This document shows, piece by piece, positions 29,841-39,583 of a stretch of DNA of 64,000 bases. The stretch is from assembly GCF_016765615.1 (NCBI RefSeq), contig NZ_JAESWA010000022.1, positions 645,542-709,541 of the forward strand. The letters are read 5' to 3'. Position 1 is the first letter of the stretch; every line of letters starts with the position of its first letter. The stretch is from Clostridium paridis (GTDB taxonomy: Bacteria > Bacillota > Clostridia > Clostridiales > Clostridiaceae). A program made the translations under genes and the position numbers. The notes beneath the pieces are model-generated. The model did not search any database. It saw only the letters and a list, made by a program, of their open reading frames with translations, and was not told the origin of the DNA.

Positions 29841-31019
29841 TTACCCTCTTGTCAAATAATTAAATGCACTTTGGCATTGGATTGCAACACCTACTTGCAA
29901 TGCATTTTCATCGATATCAAAAAGAGCATTATGAATAGGCTTATTTATTCCCTTTTCTTTGTTACCTATTCCTAAGAAATAAAATGCAGCATTTCTTTCC
30001 ATTGCAAAATATGCAAAACTTTCAACCCCCATAAAAGGTGCTGTTTGTTCATATATATTTTCTTTACCAATTATAGTCTCTGCTGAAGTTCTTACTATAT
30101 CCACCATATCATCATTGTTATATAGACATGGATAACTTTCCTCTATTTGGATAGTACAATCACCTCTAAAGGTACTTGCTATACCCTTAGCTATTTCCTC
30201 AATTCTTTTTACAGCATATGCCCTATCTTCTTTTGTCATGGTTCTTATAATTCCTTTTAATTCAACCTCATCTGGAATTACATTTTGAGCAAATCCTCCA
30301 TTAATACTTCCAACTGTAACTACTGCAGGATTAACTGGAGATATCTCCCTACTTACTAATGGTTGAAGGGCAAGGACCAAATGTGAAGCTATAACTATAG
30401 GATCTACAGTATTATGTGGTTCTGCTCCATGACCACCCTTTCCTTTAACTTTAATAGTAAAAGGATTCGATGCTGCATTAACAACACCTTTCTTAACCTT
30501 AATCTCTCCTGCTCTTAAGCTTTCATTAACATGAAGTCCTATAATCCCATCTACATGAGGATTTTCAAGTGCTCCTTCTTTAATCATAAATGGTGCTCCA
30601 CCTATTGTTTCCTCTGCTGGTTCAAATAATAGCTTAACATTGCCATTTAGTGATTCCTTATGTTTATTTAATAATTTTGCAGCCCCTAGTAAAATTGTTG
30701 TATGTGCATCATGTCCACAAGCGTGCATTTTCCCCTGCACCTTTGATGAATACTCACAAGTTTTCTTATCTTGTATAGGAAGGGCATCTATATCCGCTCT
30801 TAATGCTATAGTTTTCCCCTCTTTGCCTCCTTTAATAGTGGCTACAATGCCGGTCTTTGCTGCCTCCACAAAAGGAATTCCCTCTTTATTTAAAAACTCT
30901 TTTATAACCCTTGAAGTTCTAACTTCTTCAAAACCTAACTCAGGATTTTCATGAAAGTCTCTTCTCCACGCTATTAATTCTTCCTTAATGCTTATTGCTT
31001 CTTCTAAAAAATTTATCAT
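29841..31019 (-). CDS. M20-family metallo-amidohydrolase (amidohydrolase/deacetylase)
   Basis: 392-residue cytoplasmic dinuclear zinc hydrolase of the IAA-amino acid/hippurate/N-acyl-diaminopimelate type. Metal and catalytic motifs: LRADIDALP, MHACGHDAHTT (Cys/His/Asp cluster) and FEPAEE. The dimerisation insert begins at KGKGGHGAEPHNTVDP. Substrate is probably an N-acyl amino acid. AGGAAAT lies upstream of the ATG. It follows the FtsA-like gene by 17 bases and is likely co-transcribed with it. Confidence 0.92.
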   Translation of the reverse strand: MINFLEEAISIKEELIAWRRDFHENPELGFEEVRTSRVIKEFLNKEGIPFVEAAKTGIVATIKGGKEGKTIALRADIDALPIQDKKTCEYSSKVQGKMHACGHDAHTTILLGAAKLLNKHKESLNGNVKLLFEPAEETIGGAPFMIKEGALENPHVDGIIGLHVNESLRAGEIKVKKGVVNAASNPFTIKVKGKGGHGAEPHNTVDPIVIASHLVLALQPLVSREISPVNPAVVTVGSINGGFAQNVIPDEVELKGIIRTMTKEDRAYAVKRIEEIAKGIASTFRGDCTIQIEESYPCLYNNDDMVDIVRTSAETIIGKENIYEQTAPFMGVESFAYFAMERNAAFYFLGIGNKEKGINKPIHNALFDIDENALQVGVAIQCQSAFNYLTRG

Positions 31020-31036
31020 TCATTTCCTCCTAAAAA

Positions 31037-33040
31037 TTAATCCCAGAAAACTTTGATTTCATCCCCATTATTTAAAGTATCAGTATATGCAGCCTTTTTC
31101 TCATTTAAAACTAGATTTAAGCTTCCTTTAACTTGAGTTATATCAAAATTAATGAAGTTAAAAATGTCTACAAAAACATAGGATTCCTTACCAGTTAATT
31201 CAATCTTCTCATCATTCACTATTACAGTAATAGGATTTCCTTTTTTAACTTGTTCAGACTTCTCTTTAGCTGCTTCATTTGCAGCAACTTCATTATCTTT
31301 CACAACTTCTTCTTTTGAAATATGTTCCCCATCTAATATCTCATAATCATCCTCTAAAAGTTTACCATCTCTATATAAATTTATATCCTCATTGATTATG
31401 TATTTCTTAATTTCCTTAATTGACTTAGGATATATAATCTCAACATTATCTCCTTCATTTATATATGTATCAGGCGAAACTCTTTGATTATTTATTAAGA
31501 AAATAGGGTCTAAATAATAACTCTCACCATTTAAGTAAAAACTTTTTGAATCCACTTCTTTAATAAGCTCTATGCATCTTGTACTTGCATTTTTACCTTC
31601 TTTTGCAAATACCAGCTTAATATTATCTCCATTTTTTACCTTACTATCTAGTGTTTCCTCTTTTTCATTAATATAAACCTTAGCCTTTTCACCTAGTTCT
31701 CCAAAGGTTATCCTCTTGCTTCCATTTAAGCTAAATCTTAAACTCTTTCCATTTTTGGCCATTAAAACCTTAGGGTTTATACCAGCTTGAATTAATACAT
31801 CCATAATCTTATGGTTATGTGAGTTAAATAAACTTATAGTTTTGTCATTTAGTAGTACATCTATGAAATCTCTTCCAGAACTCTTAAGTCCAACTAAAGC
31901 AATTCCAAGTACAGTTACTCCTTCTGAACCTAGCTTATTATCCATTGGTATGCATTGAGTAACAGATTCTCTTCCTCTTATAGCAACTCTTTGTAATGGA
32001 AGATTTAATTTTTCTGCAATAAGCTCATTAAGTAGTGGAGTACGTGCTCCTCCCCCAACCAAGAATAATGCTGAAGGGGATTTACCTCCATTTAATGCAA
32101 TAACTTTAGATCCAACTTCCTGCGCCATCTTAGTAACAACAGGTCTTATTATATTTAATAAATGTTCCTTTGAAACACTATTTTCTAATCCAATAATATC
32201 TAAGTATGTAATTTGATCCTCTGTGTGAATTTTTCTTTTAATTACTTCAGCAGTATTAAAATCAACTAATAATGCTTGAGAAATAACCTCTGTAACTTCA
32301 TCTCCAGCAATTGGTACCATTCCATAAGCAGAAATTGTTTCATTTGAAGATATTGCTATATCTGATGTACCAGCTCCTATATCTATTAAAGCTATGTTAA
32401 GTAGTCTTAAATTTTGCGGAACAACTGCCTCCATTGCTGCTATAGGTTCTAAGGTCATATTTACAGCCTTAAGTCCTACTCTATTCATTACTCCATAGAG
32501 TGAATCTACAACTGAACGTGGTAAGAAAGTTGCAATTACGTCCGCCCTAATTTGCTCACCCTTATGGCCTAGTAAATTAGAAATGCTATATCCATTTAAA
32601 TAGTAGTTTTTAATGCTATATCCAACGGGATAAAGTTTTCCTGCTTTTTGATGATTTATCTTATTTTGAGCTTTCTTTATTCCGTGCATTTCAAGACCTC
32701 TGATTATATCTTTAGATATTTCTTCAGAAGGGTCTACTCTCTCTTCAACAGTAACTTCGAGAGTTTTAAGAAGTCTACCAGCTGCTGCAATATATACATC
32801 CTTTAGGGTAATACCTAAATCCTCTTCTAAGGAATCTTTAACTTCTCTAACCTTTTTAGCTACTAATTCTATATCATGTATTTGCCCATCAAGCATAGCT
32901 CTTTCGTCATGTTCTATATACTTTTCAGCTACAACTGAAAATTTATCTTTAATTACCATACCAACGGTACCAATTACACTTCTTGTTCCTATATCTAATG
33001 CAAATATTAAATTATCTGAATTTATACCATCTATACTCAT
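31037..33040 (-). CDS. FtsA/PilM-like actin-fold ATPase with extended C-terminus
   Basis: 667 residues. The N-terminal ~390 are an FtsA-like actin-fold ATPase: phosphate-1 motif ALDIGTRSVIGTV, an inserted 1C/SHS2-type subdomain, phosphate-2 NIALIDIGAGTSDIAI and adenosine motif LVGGGARTPLLNEL. Canonical FtsA is ~410-420 residues and ends in a membrane-binding amphipathic helix. Here ~270 extra residues follow, with three segments each closing in a similar way: VKNGDNIKLVF, INEGDNVEIIY and LNNGDEIKVFW. That is the pattern of repeated beta-grasp (ThiS/TGS-like) domains. It is not in a dcw cluster, so it is probably a paralogue with a scaffold role. Confidence 0.82.
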   Translation of the reverse strand: MSIDGINSDNLIFALDIGTRSVIGTVGMVIKDKFSVVAEKYIEHDERAMLDGQIHDIELVAKKVREVKDSLEEDLGITLKDVYIAAAGRLLKTLEVTVEERVDPSEEISKDIIRGLEMHGIKKAQNKINHQKAGKLYPVGYSIKNYYLNGYSISNLLGHKGEQIRADVIATFLPRSVVDSLYGVMNRVGLKAVNMTLEPIAAMEAVVPQNLRLLNIALIDIGAGTSDIAISSNETISAYGMVPIAGDEVTEVISQALLVDFNTAEVIKRKIHTEDQITYLDIIGLENSVSKEHLLNIIRPVVTKMAQEVGSKVIALNGGKSPSALFLVGGGARTPLLNELIAEKLNLPLQRVAIRGRESVTQCIPMDNKLGSEGVTVLGIALVGLKSSGRDFIDVLLNDKTISLFNSHNHKIMDVLIQAGINPKVLMAKNGKSLRFSLNGSKRITFGELGEKAKVYINEKEETLDSKVKNGDNIKLVFAKEGKNASTRCIELIKEVDSKSFYLNGESYYLDPIFLINNQRVSPDTYINEGDNVEIIYPKSIKEIKKYIINEDINLYRDGKLLEDDYEILDGEHISKEEVVKDNEVAANEAAKEKSEQVKKGNPITVIVNDEKIELTGKESYVFVDIFNFINFDITQVKGSLNLVLNEKKAAYTDTLNNGDEIKVFWD

Positions 33041-33067
33041 ATTAATTCATCTACTCCTTTATGATAA

Positions 33068-33095
33068 AGGCTCATATTCTCTTGAATATGAGCCT
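33068..33095 (-). terminator. Terminator of the GGDEF-EAL gene
   Basis: A 12-bp perfect stem (33068-33079 / 33084-33095), loop TCTT, between the stop at 33148 and the next gene. The minus-strand tail is short (TTTATC). Confidence 0.8.
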
Positions 33096-33147
33096 AATAA
33101 AATTATATTACATAATTTAGCATGTTTCAACATTGAAAGACTTTCTA

Positions 33148-34944
33148 TTATATATACGCATCAACATATTTCACAAGTTCTGCTGGAGTCATTGGTTTGC
33201 TAAAATAATATCCTTGAATATAATCGCTTCCTAAATTCTCAAGAATATTTAACTGACTTTCAGTTTCTACCCCTTCTGATGTAACCGTTATATTTAAGTT
33301 ATGAGCTAAATTTATCATAGTATCAGTAAAAGACACGCAATACTTATCTGATTCAATATCACTAATAAAGCTCCTATCAATTTTCAAGTTATCTACAGGT
33401 AATTTTCTTAGATAACTAAGAGATGAATATCCTGTACCAAAATCATCTATGGATATTTTAACTCCTTCATTTCTTAAATTTTCTAATATCCTTGAAGTAT
33501 GGGTAAAATCAGTCATTATTAATGACTCAGTAATTTCTAAGGTTAATGCCTCAGATGGTAATTCTGCTTCCTTAAGTAAATCCATAACCATTTTATCAAA
33601 ACCATCTACTTGAAGCTGTTTTACTGATAGATTTACATTTACAGTTAAATTGTTTATCCCCATTATCCTCCAAGCTGAGCACTGACAAATTGCTTCCTTA
33701 AGTATCCATTCACCCATAGGAACTATTAAACCTGAAGTTTCAGCAATAGGAATAAACTCTAATGGAGAAATCATTCCTAACTCTTTATGGTCCCATCTTA
33801 ATAAAGATTCAACCGTAACCAAGTTTTTGGTATTACTATCTACAATAGGCTGATAAACCACATAAAAACCATCAAAATTATTATTAACCGCACATCTCAT
33901 GCTATTCTCAAGTTGAATTTGTCTATGAAATCTATCATGATGCTCTTTAGAGTAAAAGGTATATCTATTCTTACCTTCTTGTTTTGATTTAAATAGGGCA
34001 CTTTCAACATTTTTTAATATTGTTTCTACATCTTTTCCGTCCTTAGGATAACTTACCACTCCTATTGAAGTTGTAAAATAATATTCATATCCCGATATGT
34101 TCCAGGTGGATTTAAATCTATTAAGTATTTTATTTAAGCTTAAAATTATGTCATTCTTATCTTCCTGATGTACTAGCAATATAAAAGAATCTCCACCAAT
34201 TCTATACGAACTATACGCTTCTAAATCTAGGGAACTTAAGAATTCAGATATTTCTTTAATTACCTTATCACCTAAATTACACCCAAAAGTATCATTGAAG
34301 TTTTTGAAATTATCAATATCAAACATGAATATTGAAAACTTATTTTCTCCCATAAAATCATTATTAGTTAAATTATTAAAATCGTGCTCAAACTTCAATC
34401 TGTTTGGTAATAAAGTTAGTTGATCTACAAATGCCATTTTAATTATATAATCTTCATAAGATTTTTTCTCTGAAATATCAAGTATGGATCCTGCCATTAA
34501 TAATGGTCTTCCGGCTTCGTCATGTATACCTTTTCCTTTGCAATAAATCCACGCATATTCTCCATCGTTTCGTAAGATTCTGCATTCACAAATAAAGTAT
34601 TCATTCTCTCCATCTAAAAATTCATATATTAATTCTTTAACCCTATTTCTATCATCATCATGAATTAGTATATCAAAAGCTTTGCTTAATTCTTTTCTAT
34701 TAAAACTATTAACATTAGTTAATCCTACTAAGTTAATAAAATCTTCTGATATGTTAAAGTAATCCTCTTCTATGTTCCATTCAAATACGTAATCTGCAGC
34801 TCCTTCAATTATGAGCTTTTTTGTTGTTTCATTATACTTTAATTGATCATATAAATCCTTTACAATTTTTTTAACTTTTTCTGCGTCTTTTGATCCATTC
34901 TTAATTAAATCAATTGCATTTTCAAAATTCTCTAAGTATTTCAT
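33148..34944 (-). CDS. PAS-GGDEF-EAL cyclic-di-GMP protein, probable phosphodiesterase
   Basis: 598 residues with no membrane segment. A PAS domain spans about 45-165 (ADYVFEWNIEEDYFNISEDF; WIYCKGKGI). The GGDEF domain spans about 170-330, but its signature reads RIGGDSF, so the cyclase site is degenerate. The EAL domain fills the rest, with ESLLRW, NVNLS, EITESL, DDFGTGYSS, LKIDRSF, TSEGVET and QGYYFSKP. All acidic, Asn, Lys and Gln positions needed for phosphodiesterase activity are present. It likely degrades c-di-GMP in response to a PAS-sensed signal, with the GGDEF part a possible GTP-binding regulator. Confidence 0.9.
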   Translation of the reverse strand: MKYLENFENAIDLIKNGSKDAEKVKKIVKDLYDQLKYNETTKKLIIEGAADYVFEWNIEEDYFNISEDFINLVGLTNVNSFNRKELSKAFDILIHDDDRNRVKELIYEFLDGENEYFICECRILRNDGEYAWIYCKGKGIHDEAGRPLLMAGSILDISEKKSYEDYIIKMAFVDQLTLLPNRLKFEHDFNNLTNNDFMGENKFSIFMFDIDNFKNFNDTFGCNLGDKVIKEISEFLSSLDLEAYSSYRIGGDSFILLVHQEDKNDIILSLNKILNRFKSTWNISGYEYYFTTSIGVVSYPKDGKDVETILKNVESALFKSKQEGKNRYTFYSKEHHDRFHRQIQLENSMRCAVNNNFDGFYVVYQPIVDSNTKNLVTVESLLRWDHKELGMISPLEFIPIAETSGLIVPMGEWILKEAICQCSAWRIMGINNLTVNVNLSVKQLQVDGFDKMVMDLLKEAELPSEALTLEITESLIMTDFTHTSRILENLRNEGVKISIDDFGTGYSSLSYLRKLPVDNLKIDRSFISDIESDKYCVSFTDTMINLAHNLNITVTSEGVETESQLNILENLGSDYIQGYYFSKPMTPAELVKYVDAYI

Positions 34945-35248
34945 ATAAATATTCCTCGTATTATGCTAGATTACTTATAATTTTATCATATTTTTTGGAA
35001 CTTACCAATATATATTATTAATTCCTTTAATCTTATAAACCTATAAAATATCAGCTTTTTCAAGGATTTTTTTCATTTTATTCCATCATAAAACAAAATA
35101 TCCAATTACTATACAATGGACGACAAAATTCTACATAGTAAGAATAGCTATATCTTTTCAATTTTTACGAACTTATTAAATTTTCAATTAACATATCTAA
35201 ATAGCATTTAAAGTTATATTTTTGTATAATATTCATGAGGTGATATTG
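34945..35248. other. AT-rich intergenic region between divergent regulator genes
   Basis: 304 bases with no supported ORF. It must hold the promoters of the GGDEF-EAL gene (minus) and the RpiR-type regulator (plus). A TATAAT at 35225-35230 lies too near the ribosome binding site to be convincing. Confidence 0.5.
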
Positions 35249-36103
35249 ATGAATATTTTTTCTAAATTAAATAAATTAACTAATTTAACTGCAAATGAAA
35301 AAGTATTAGTTAATTACATGGAAGAAAATCCAGAGAAGTTTATAAAAATGAGTGCAATTGAAATAAGTGAGATATGCTTCATTTCAGCTTCAACTATTTA
35401 TCGCCTTTGTCAAAAATTAGACTTAGCAGGTTTATCAGAACTTAAGGTACAAGTATCTGTATCAATTAATGAATATTTAAAAGAACAGAATTCTTTAGAT
35501 TACAATTACCCTTTTAAGCAAAATGAAACTCAGCATCAAATAACTTTGAAGATGAAAGAATTGTATGAACAGACCTTAGTGTCTTCATTAAATTTAATAG
35601 ATTTAGATCAACTAAGATTAGTTGTCAATGCATTAAAAAAAGCTAAACATATTGATTTTTATACATCAGCAGGAAATATATATTTTGCAGAGAATTTCAA
35701 GTTCCAAATGCAAGAAATCGGAACCTTCGTTAATGTTCCAATGGAAGAATATCTTCAACGCTTAACAGCATCTACTAGCGATAAAGAGCATATCGCTATA
35801 ATATTTTCATATGAAGGAAGAGGAATAATCATACAAGACATAGCAGAAATATTAAAAAAGAACAAAACACCTATTATTTTGATTTCTTCTACTAATAAAA
35901 ATCCACTAACTAAATATGCTAATTATAACTTGTATTTAAGTTCAAATGAAAACCACTTTAATAAGATATCATCCTTTTCAACAAGATTATCCTTGCTTTA
36001 TGTTTTGGACTGTATTTATACATGCTATTTTGAACTTGATTACAATAATAATATTAAGTATAAGATTGATACATATAGGAAGATTTCGGAGAATAATAAT
36101 TAA
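35249..36103 (+). CDS. MurR/RpiR-family transcriptional regulator
   Basis: 284 residues: an N-terminal RpiR helix-turn-helix (about 1-75, SAIEISEICFISASTIYRLC) and a C-terminal SIS sugar-phosphate-binding domain (IDFYTSAGNIYFAENF; IAIIFSYEGRG; PIILISSTNKNPL). The start used has GAGGTGAT 5 bases upstream; a codon 27 bases earlier has no site. Such proteins sense phosphosugars and control their catabolism; no sugar operon lies next to it, so its target is elsewhere or it acts on fbp. Confidence 0.9.
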   Translation: MNIFSKLNKLTNLTANEKVLVNYMEENPEKFIKMSAIEISEICFISASTIYRLCQKLDLAGLSELKVQVSVSINEYLKEQNSLDYNYPFKQNETQHQITLKMKELYEQTLVSSLNLIDLDQLRLVVNALKKAKHIDFYTSAGNIYFAENFKFQMQEIGTFVNVPMEEYLQRLTASTSDKEHIAIIFSYEGRGIIIQDIAEILKKNKTPIILISSTNKNPLTKYANYNLYLSSNENHFNKISSFSTRLSLLYVLDCIYTCYFELDYNNNIKYKIDTYRKISENNN

Positions 36104-36149
36104 ATTAATGAAACAATTATAATAACAAACTCTATTCTAGAAAGTAAAC

Positions 36150-36188
36150 AAAGGTGCATGATTAACTAAAATGCTAACACTGCACCTT
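36150..36188. terminator. Hairpin between the RpiR regulator and fbp
   Basis: AAGGTGCA (36151-36158) pairs with TGCACCTT (36181-36188) across a 22-base loop; weakly T-rich flanks on both sides. It probably ends both convergent transcripts. Confidence 0.55.
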
Positions 36189-36200
36189 TACTAAGTTTTA

Positions 36201-38198
36201 TTATCGTTGCTCTTTTATTATTCCTGTTCTATATGCATCCAAAAGCCACTCCAAATCTGCAATTTGAATTTTGAGTTCCTCCCCAATATCTGTATCACCA
36301 ACTCGCTTTCTCTCAACTTCCTGTTCTAGCACTATTGTAGTTGAAAGAATATCTTTTTCTTCTTCAATTGCTTTTTGAGTAGATTCAAAAGGTTCATGTG
36401 ATACTAGTAATAGCCCGTATGAATTATATATTAGTGTATAACCTGCTATTCCAGTTTCAGGTTGATACGCCCTTGAGAATCCTCCATCTATAACAAGAAG
36501 TTTTCCATTTGCCTTTATCGGACTCTCTCCCTTTCTTAACTTCACAGGTACATGTCCATTTATTATATGAGAAATCTTTGGATCTAACCCAAATTCCTTA
36601 AAGATCATATTACATGCACTCTCGTTATCTTCTAGTTCAAAATAGTAATTTTTCTTCTCTACATGGGTTGCTTTATCCTCTATAAAATATCTTTCAAAGG
36701 TCGTCATCTTGTCTTTTCCGAAAAGAGGTGAATCTGCCCCATTCCACAGGTACCATATTATATCCATGCCATATAGCTTAGCCTCAGGATTGTTTTTATA
36801 AAAATATCCTTCTCTTACTAAAATCTCTAATCTGTCTAAGTAATCTTTACCGTAATATTCTTTACCAGAAGCTCCAATGGTTACTCTTCTAAAGCTTCCA
36901 TCTTCATTTAGTGGGATACATCCATGAAATAGTAAGTTAGAATTATACTTTAAACACAAGTTTCCTTTTGCAAAAAGAAATCTAACATGCTTTTGAAGCT
37001 TTTCACTATTTAAAAAGGATGATTTAAGCTTATCTATAAGCTCTAGCTCTTCAGGGATTAATTTATATGGATCATTAGGATTTATAGTTGGAAATTTACA
37101 ATCCTTTAATTTATATGTTTGCCCATTCAAATTAATTATGCCTTTATCATAGTCTATCTTGTTTAATAGCAATCGTTCCTCCATCTTAAAGGATGGACGT
37201 CTTTTAATTATATCTCCTTCGAGCTTAAATTGTATGATAGTTATTGCTTTATGCATCTTTGCCATAAGTTTTACATCTTTATCATTGCAAGTATTATCAT
37301 TTTCAAACCTAGGTTTAAAGAATTCGCACTTATCATCATTATAAAATTCCATGGCAAAGGTTGCTAATGGTAGAAGGTTGATTCCATAGCCATCTTCTAT
37401 GGTACTTAGATTTGCATATCTTGCACTTGTTCTAAGAACTGTTGCAATACAGGCTTCACTTCCTGCTGCTGCCCCCATCCAAACTATATCATGATTCCCC
37501 CATTGAATATCAATAGAGTGATAATTTAAAAGAGTATCCATTATAATATCTGATCCTGGTCCTCTGTCAAATATATCCCCTATTATATGAAGTCTATCTA
37601 TTACTAGTTGTTGGATTAGCTTTGATATAGCTACTATAAATTCTTTAGCTCGACCCACTCTAATTATGGTTTTTATTATTTCCTCATAGTATTTTTCTTT
37701 ATTCATCTTGGCAGGTTGCTCATGTAGAAGTTCTTCTATAATGTATGAGAAATCCTTTGGCAAAGCTTTTCTTACCTTAGAACGGGTATATTTTGAAGAT
37801 ACATATCTGCACATATCAATTAGTCTATATAGTGTTATTTTGTACCAATCTTCGATATTTTGCTGTTCTTTCAGTTCTAATTCTATTTTTTGCTCTGGAT
37901 AATATATTAAAGTGGCAAGGCTTTTTTTCTCCTTTAGGCTCAATATATTACCAAAAACATCATCAACTTTACGTTTTATAACTCCAGAGGCATTGTTCAA
38001 GACATGAATAAAAGGTTCATATTCTCCATGAATATCTGACAGAAAATGTTCAGTTCCTTTAGGAAGGTTTAAAATTGCTTGCAAATTTATAATTTCTGTA
38101 CAAGCATCAGCTATAGTTGGATAACTATTTGATAGGAGTTTAAGATATTTTAGTTCGTCATGAAACTCTTTACTTGAATCTTCTTCAATATAAGACAT
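36201..38198 (-). CDS. fbp: Fructose-1,6-bisphosphatase class III
   Basis: Gluconeogenic FBPase of the Firmicutes type, unrelated to class I/II. The 665-residue protein has the calcineurin-like phosphoesterase motifs [31 protein letters not shown] and [14 protein letters not shown]. Family members are ~640-670 residues. An AGGAGG site precedes the ATG. It is monocistronic. The adjacent phosphosugar-sensing regulator is a reasonable candidate regulator but that is inference. Confidence 0.97.
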   Translation of the reverse strand: MSYIEEDSSKEFHDELKYLKLLSNSYPTIADACTEIINLQAILNLPKGTEHFLSDIHGEYEPFIHVLNNASGVIKRKVDDVFGNILSLKEKKSLATLIYYPEQKIELELKEQQNIEDWYKITLYRLIDMCRYVSSKYTRSKVRKALPKDFSYIIEELLHEQPAKMNKEKYYEEIIKTIIRVGRAKEFIVAISKLIQQLVIDRLHIIGDIFDRGPGSDIIMDTLLNYHSIDIQWGNHDIVWMGAAAGSEACIATVLRTSARYANLSTIEDGYGINLLPLATFAMEFYNDDKCEFFKPRFENDNTCNDKDVKLMAKMHKAITIIQFKLEGDIIKRRPSFKMEERLLLNKIDYDKGIINLNGQTYKLKDCKFPTINPNDPYKLIPEELELIDKLKSSFLNSEKLQKHVRFLFAKGNLCLKYNSNLLFHGCIPLNEDGSFRRVTIGASGKEYYGKDYLDRLEILVREGYFYKNNPEAKLYGMDIIWYLWNGADSPLFGKDKMTTFERYFIEDKATHVEKKNYYFELEDNESACNMIFKEFGLDPKISHIINGHVPVKLRKGESPIKANGKLLVIDGGFSRAYQPETGIAGYTLIYNSYGLLLVSHEPFESTQKAIEEEKDILSTTIVLEQEVERKRVGDTDIGEELKIQIADLEWLLDAYRTGIIKEQR

Positions 38199-38369
38199 AG
38201 CATTTCCTCCTAAGACTAAAGGCTAATTTAAATCTAAAATTAATAATCATTACTTAATAAAATTCATATATAAAGTATACTATTTCTTTTGTTTTTGTAC
38301 AATGTTATATACTTTAATCAAATAGTGTAGCACATATTTTCTTATTTATCATAAATTAATATGTTATAG

Positions 38370-38552
38370 TTATTTATTTCTCTTTTTAACCCATCTAATT
38401 ATTAAAAATATAATGTATATTGAAGCCAAAACAACATCACAAACAATTAATTGATCATTGGATATTACTGAAAAAATTTTAAACTCCATACCAATTGCCA
38501 GTATAATTATAGTACTTAACTGCATTGCTCTATTAACATCTATCTTTTTCAT
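38370..38552 (-). CDS. Small two-helix membrane protein
   Basis: 60 residues with two hydrophobic helices (about 12-28 and 36-53) and a basic end (RWVKKRNK). AAGGAGGTT lies 4 bases before the ATG. No family recognised. It lies at the outer end of the toxin/immunity array and may be an orphan immunity gene, but this is a guess from position. Confidence 0.65.
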   Translation of the reverse strand: MKKIDVNRAMQLSTIIILAIGMEFKIFSVISNDQLIVCDVVLASIYIIFLIIRWVKKRNK

Positions 38553-38585
38553 TTAACCTCCTTAATTAGTCATAGCTTAAGATAT

Positions 38586-38819
38586 TCATTTATGCTCATT
38601 TCTTAAGACATATTCTTTTACCTCAGTTCTAAACATCATTTTCCCACAATATTGACATACTTGAGAACTACCATCAACTATAAATTCAACATTACCACAC
38701 TGCTTGCTACAAACTGCATATGCTATATATATTTCTTTAGAAAATTTAATTTCTTCAGGTTCTTCTATATATTCATCAATCTCATATCCTTCAAAGCCTT
38801 CGAATTTTGATCCCTCCAT
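38586..38819 (-). CDS. Small zinc-ribbon-like protein
   Basis: 77 residues with an acidic first 30 (EGFEGYEIDEYIEEPEE), then two cysteine pairs, CSKQC (x3) and CQYC (x2), about 15 residues apart, which fits a zinc ribbon. The GGGGG site lies about 7 bases before the ATG. No enzyme domain. It may bind zinc and a partner protein; its place beside the Rhs array could make it a cassette passenger. Confidence 0.7.
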   Translation of the reverse strand: MEGSKFEGFEGYEIDEYIEEPEEIKFSKEIYIAYAVCSKQCGNVEFIVDGSSQVCQYCGKMMFRTEVKEYVLRNEHK

Positions 38820-38898
38820 TTTATAACCCCCAATTAACTCATTTTCTCTAGCTTATCTATCGTCTCATATAAAAATTCGCTTTTTCCGAAATAAAAAG

Positions 38899-38950
38899 AA
38901 AAATCATGAACAGCCTAAGATTTCTCTTAATACCATCCACGATTTCATTA
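38899..38950 (-). repeat. Decayed copy (D) of the module-end hairpin repeat
   Basis: The left arm AAAAATCATGAA and following CCTAAGATTTCTCT match copies at 40961 and 44442; the right arm (CCACGATTTCATT) is degenerate. It follows the gene at 38968. Confidence 0.65.
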
Positions 38951-38967
38951 TTCTTAAATTTTATTTC

Positions 38968-39273
38968 CTACAATCTTATGTTTTTTAATGCATCAAATAT
39001 AATTATAGCTAGCCCAGTTAATAAAATAATCCATATTCCTAGAATAATCCACTTGTAAGCAAATTCTGTGTATTGACCATCCTTATAATAACTATAACAT
39101 TTCTTCTTTATTTCCCTTCTTTTTATTAGCATAAATACTCCCGTATAAAATAGTACTGCACCAGGGAAAATGAAATTCCAATTAAAATTGAAATCTGGAT
39201 AAAAAGAGTCAATAGCAATATCTAGACACATTATTATTACATATCCTATAAAAAGCTTCAGTCTAAGTTTCAT
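38968..39273 (-). CDS. Three-helix membrane protein, candidate orphan immunity protein
   Basis: 101 residues with three hydrophobic helices (about 5-24, 32-50 and 72-96) and a basic loop RREIKKKCYSYYKDGQY. The ATG at 39273 has AGGGTG nearby; a GTG three codons upstream is the alternative. It lies directly downstream of a decayed helicase tail and upstream of a decayed module-end hairpin, exactly where immunity genes sit in the other modules, but its toxin partner is missing. Immunity is inferred from position only. Confidence 0.6.
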   Translation of the reverse strand: MKLRLKLFIGYVIIMCLDIAIDSFYPDFNFNWNFIFPGAVLFYTGVFMLIKRREIKKKCYSYYKDGQYTEFAYKWIILGIWIILLTGLAIIIFDALKNIRL

Positions 39274-39327
39274 TATTTTCACCCTACCTAAATCATAACT
39301 TAGATATCATATATTTTCTTTACTATT

Positions 39328-39416
39328 CTATACCAGTTGCATTTACATGGGGTATTACCTCTTCACAGCAGTTTAGAATATATACATTTTCAAACTCCAT
39401 TCCTTTTACGCCATGT
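39328..39416 (-). pseudogene. Remnant (C) of helicase 3' region
   Basis: About 89 bases nearly identical to 44806-44894 inside the intact helicase gene (encoding GVKGMEFENVYILNCCEEV). Both ends are broken. Third copy of the helicase tail in this array, much shorter than copy B at 41012. Confidence 0.85.
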
Positions 39417-39491
39417 AAGAAATTTAAGAAGACTTAGAGAGATAGTAATAAAGCCATTTCCATATTTAATTTCGTAAAACATTCCATACAT
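39390..39491 (-). other. 33-codon ORF, copy C, reading into the helicase remnant
   Basis: ATG at 39489-39491, frame MYGMFYEIKYGNGFITIS..., TGA at 39390-39392. The first ~19 codons match the ORF at 41385-41486; the last codons read the helicase remnant out of frame. No good ribosome binding site. Confidence 0.4.
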
Positions 39492-39527
39492 TAAACTTAA
39501 TTTGATTATAACATATTGTATAAAGTT

Positions 39528-39571
39528 AAAAATCATGAACACCTTAAAATTTCAAGTTATTCATGATTTTT
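39528..39571 (-). terminator. Module-end hairpin repeat, copy C
   Basis: AAAAATCATGAA (39528-39539) pairs with TTCATGATTTTT (39560-39571), 12 bp. It follows the stop of the immunity gene at 39584 and acts as its terminator. Confidence 0.82.
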
Positions 39572-39583
39572 AATATCACATTC

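Noticed and set aside
38586-38819. Zinc-ribbon protein as a definite immunity protein
   Set aside because: Only its location hints at this; sequence gives no support beyond cysteine pairs.
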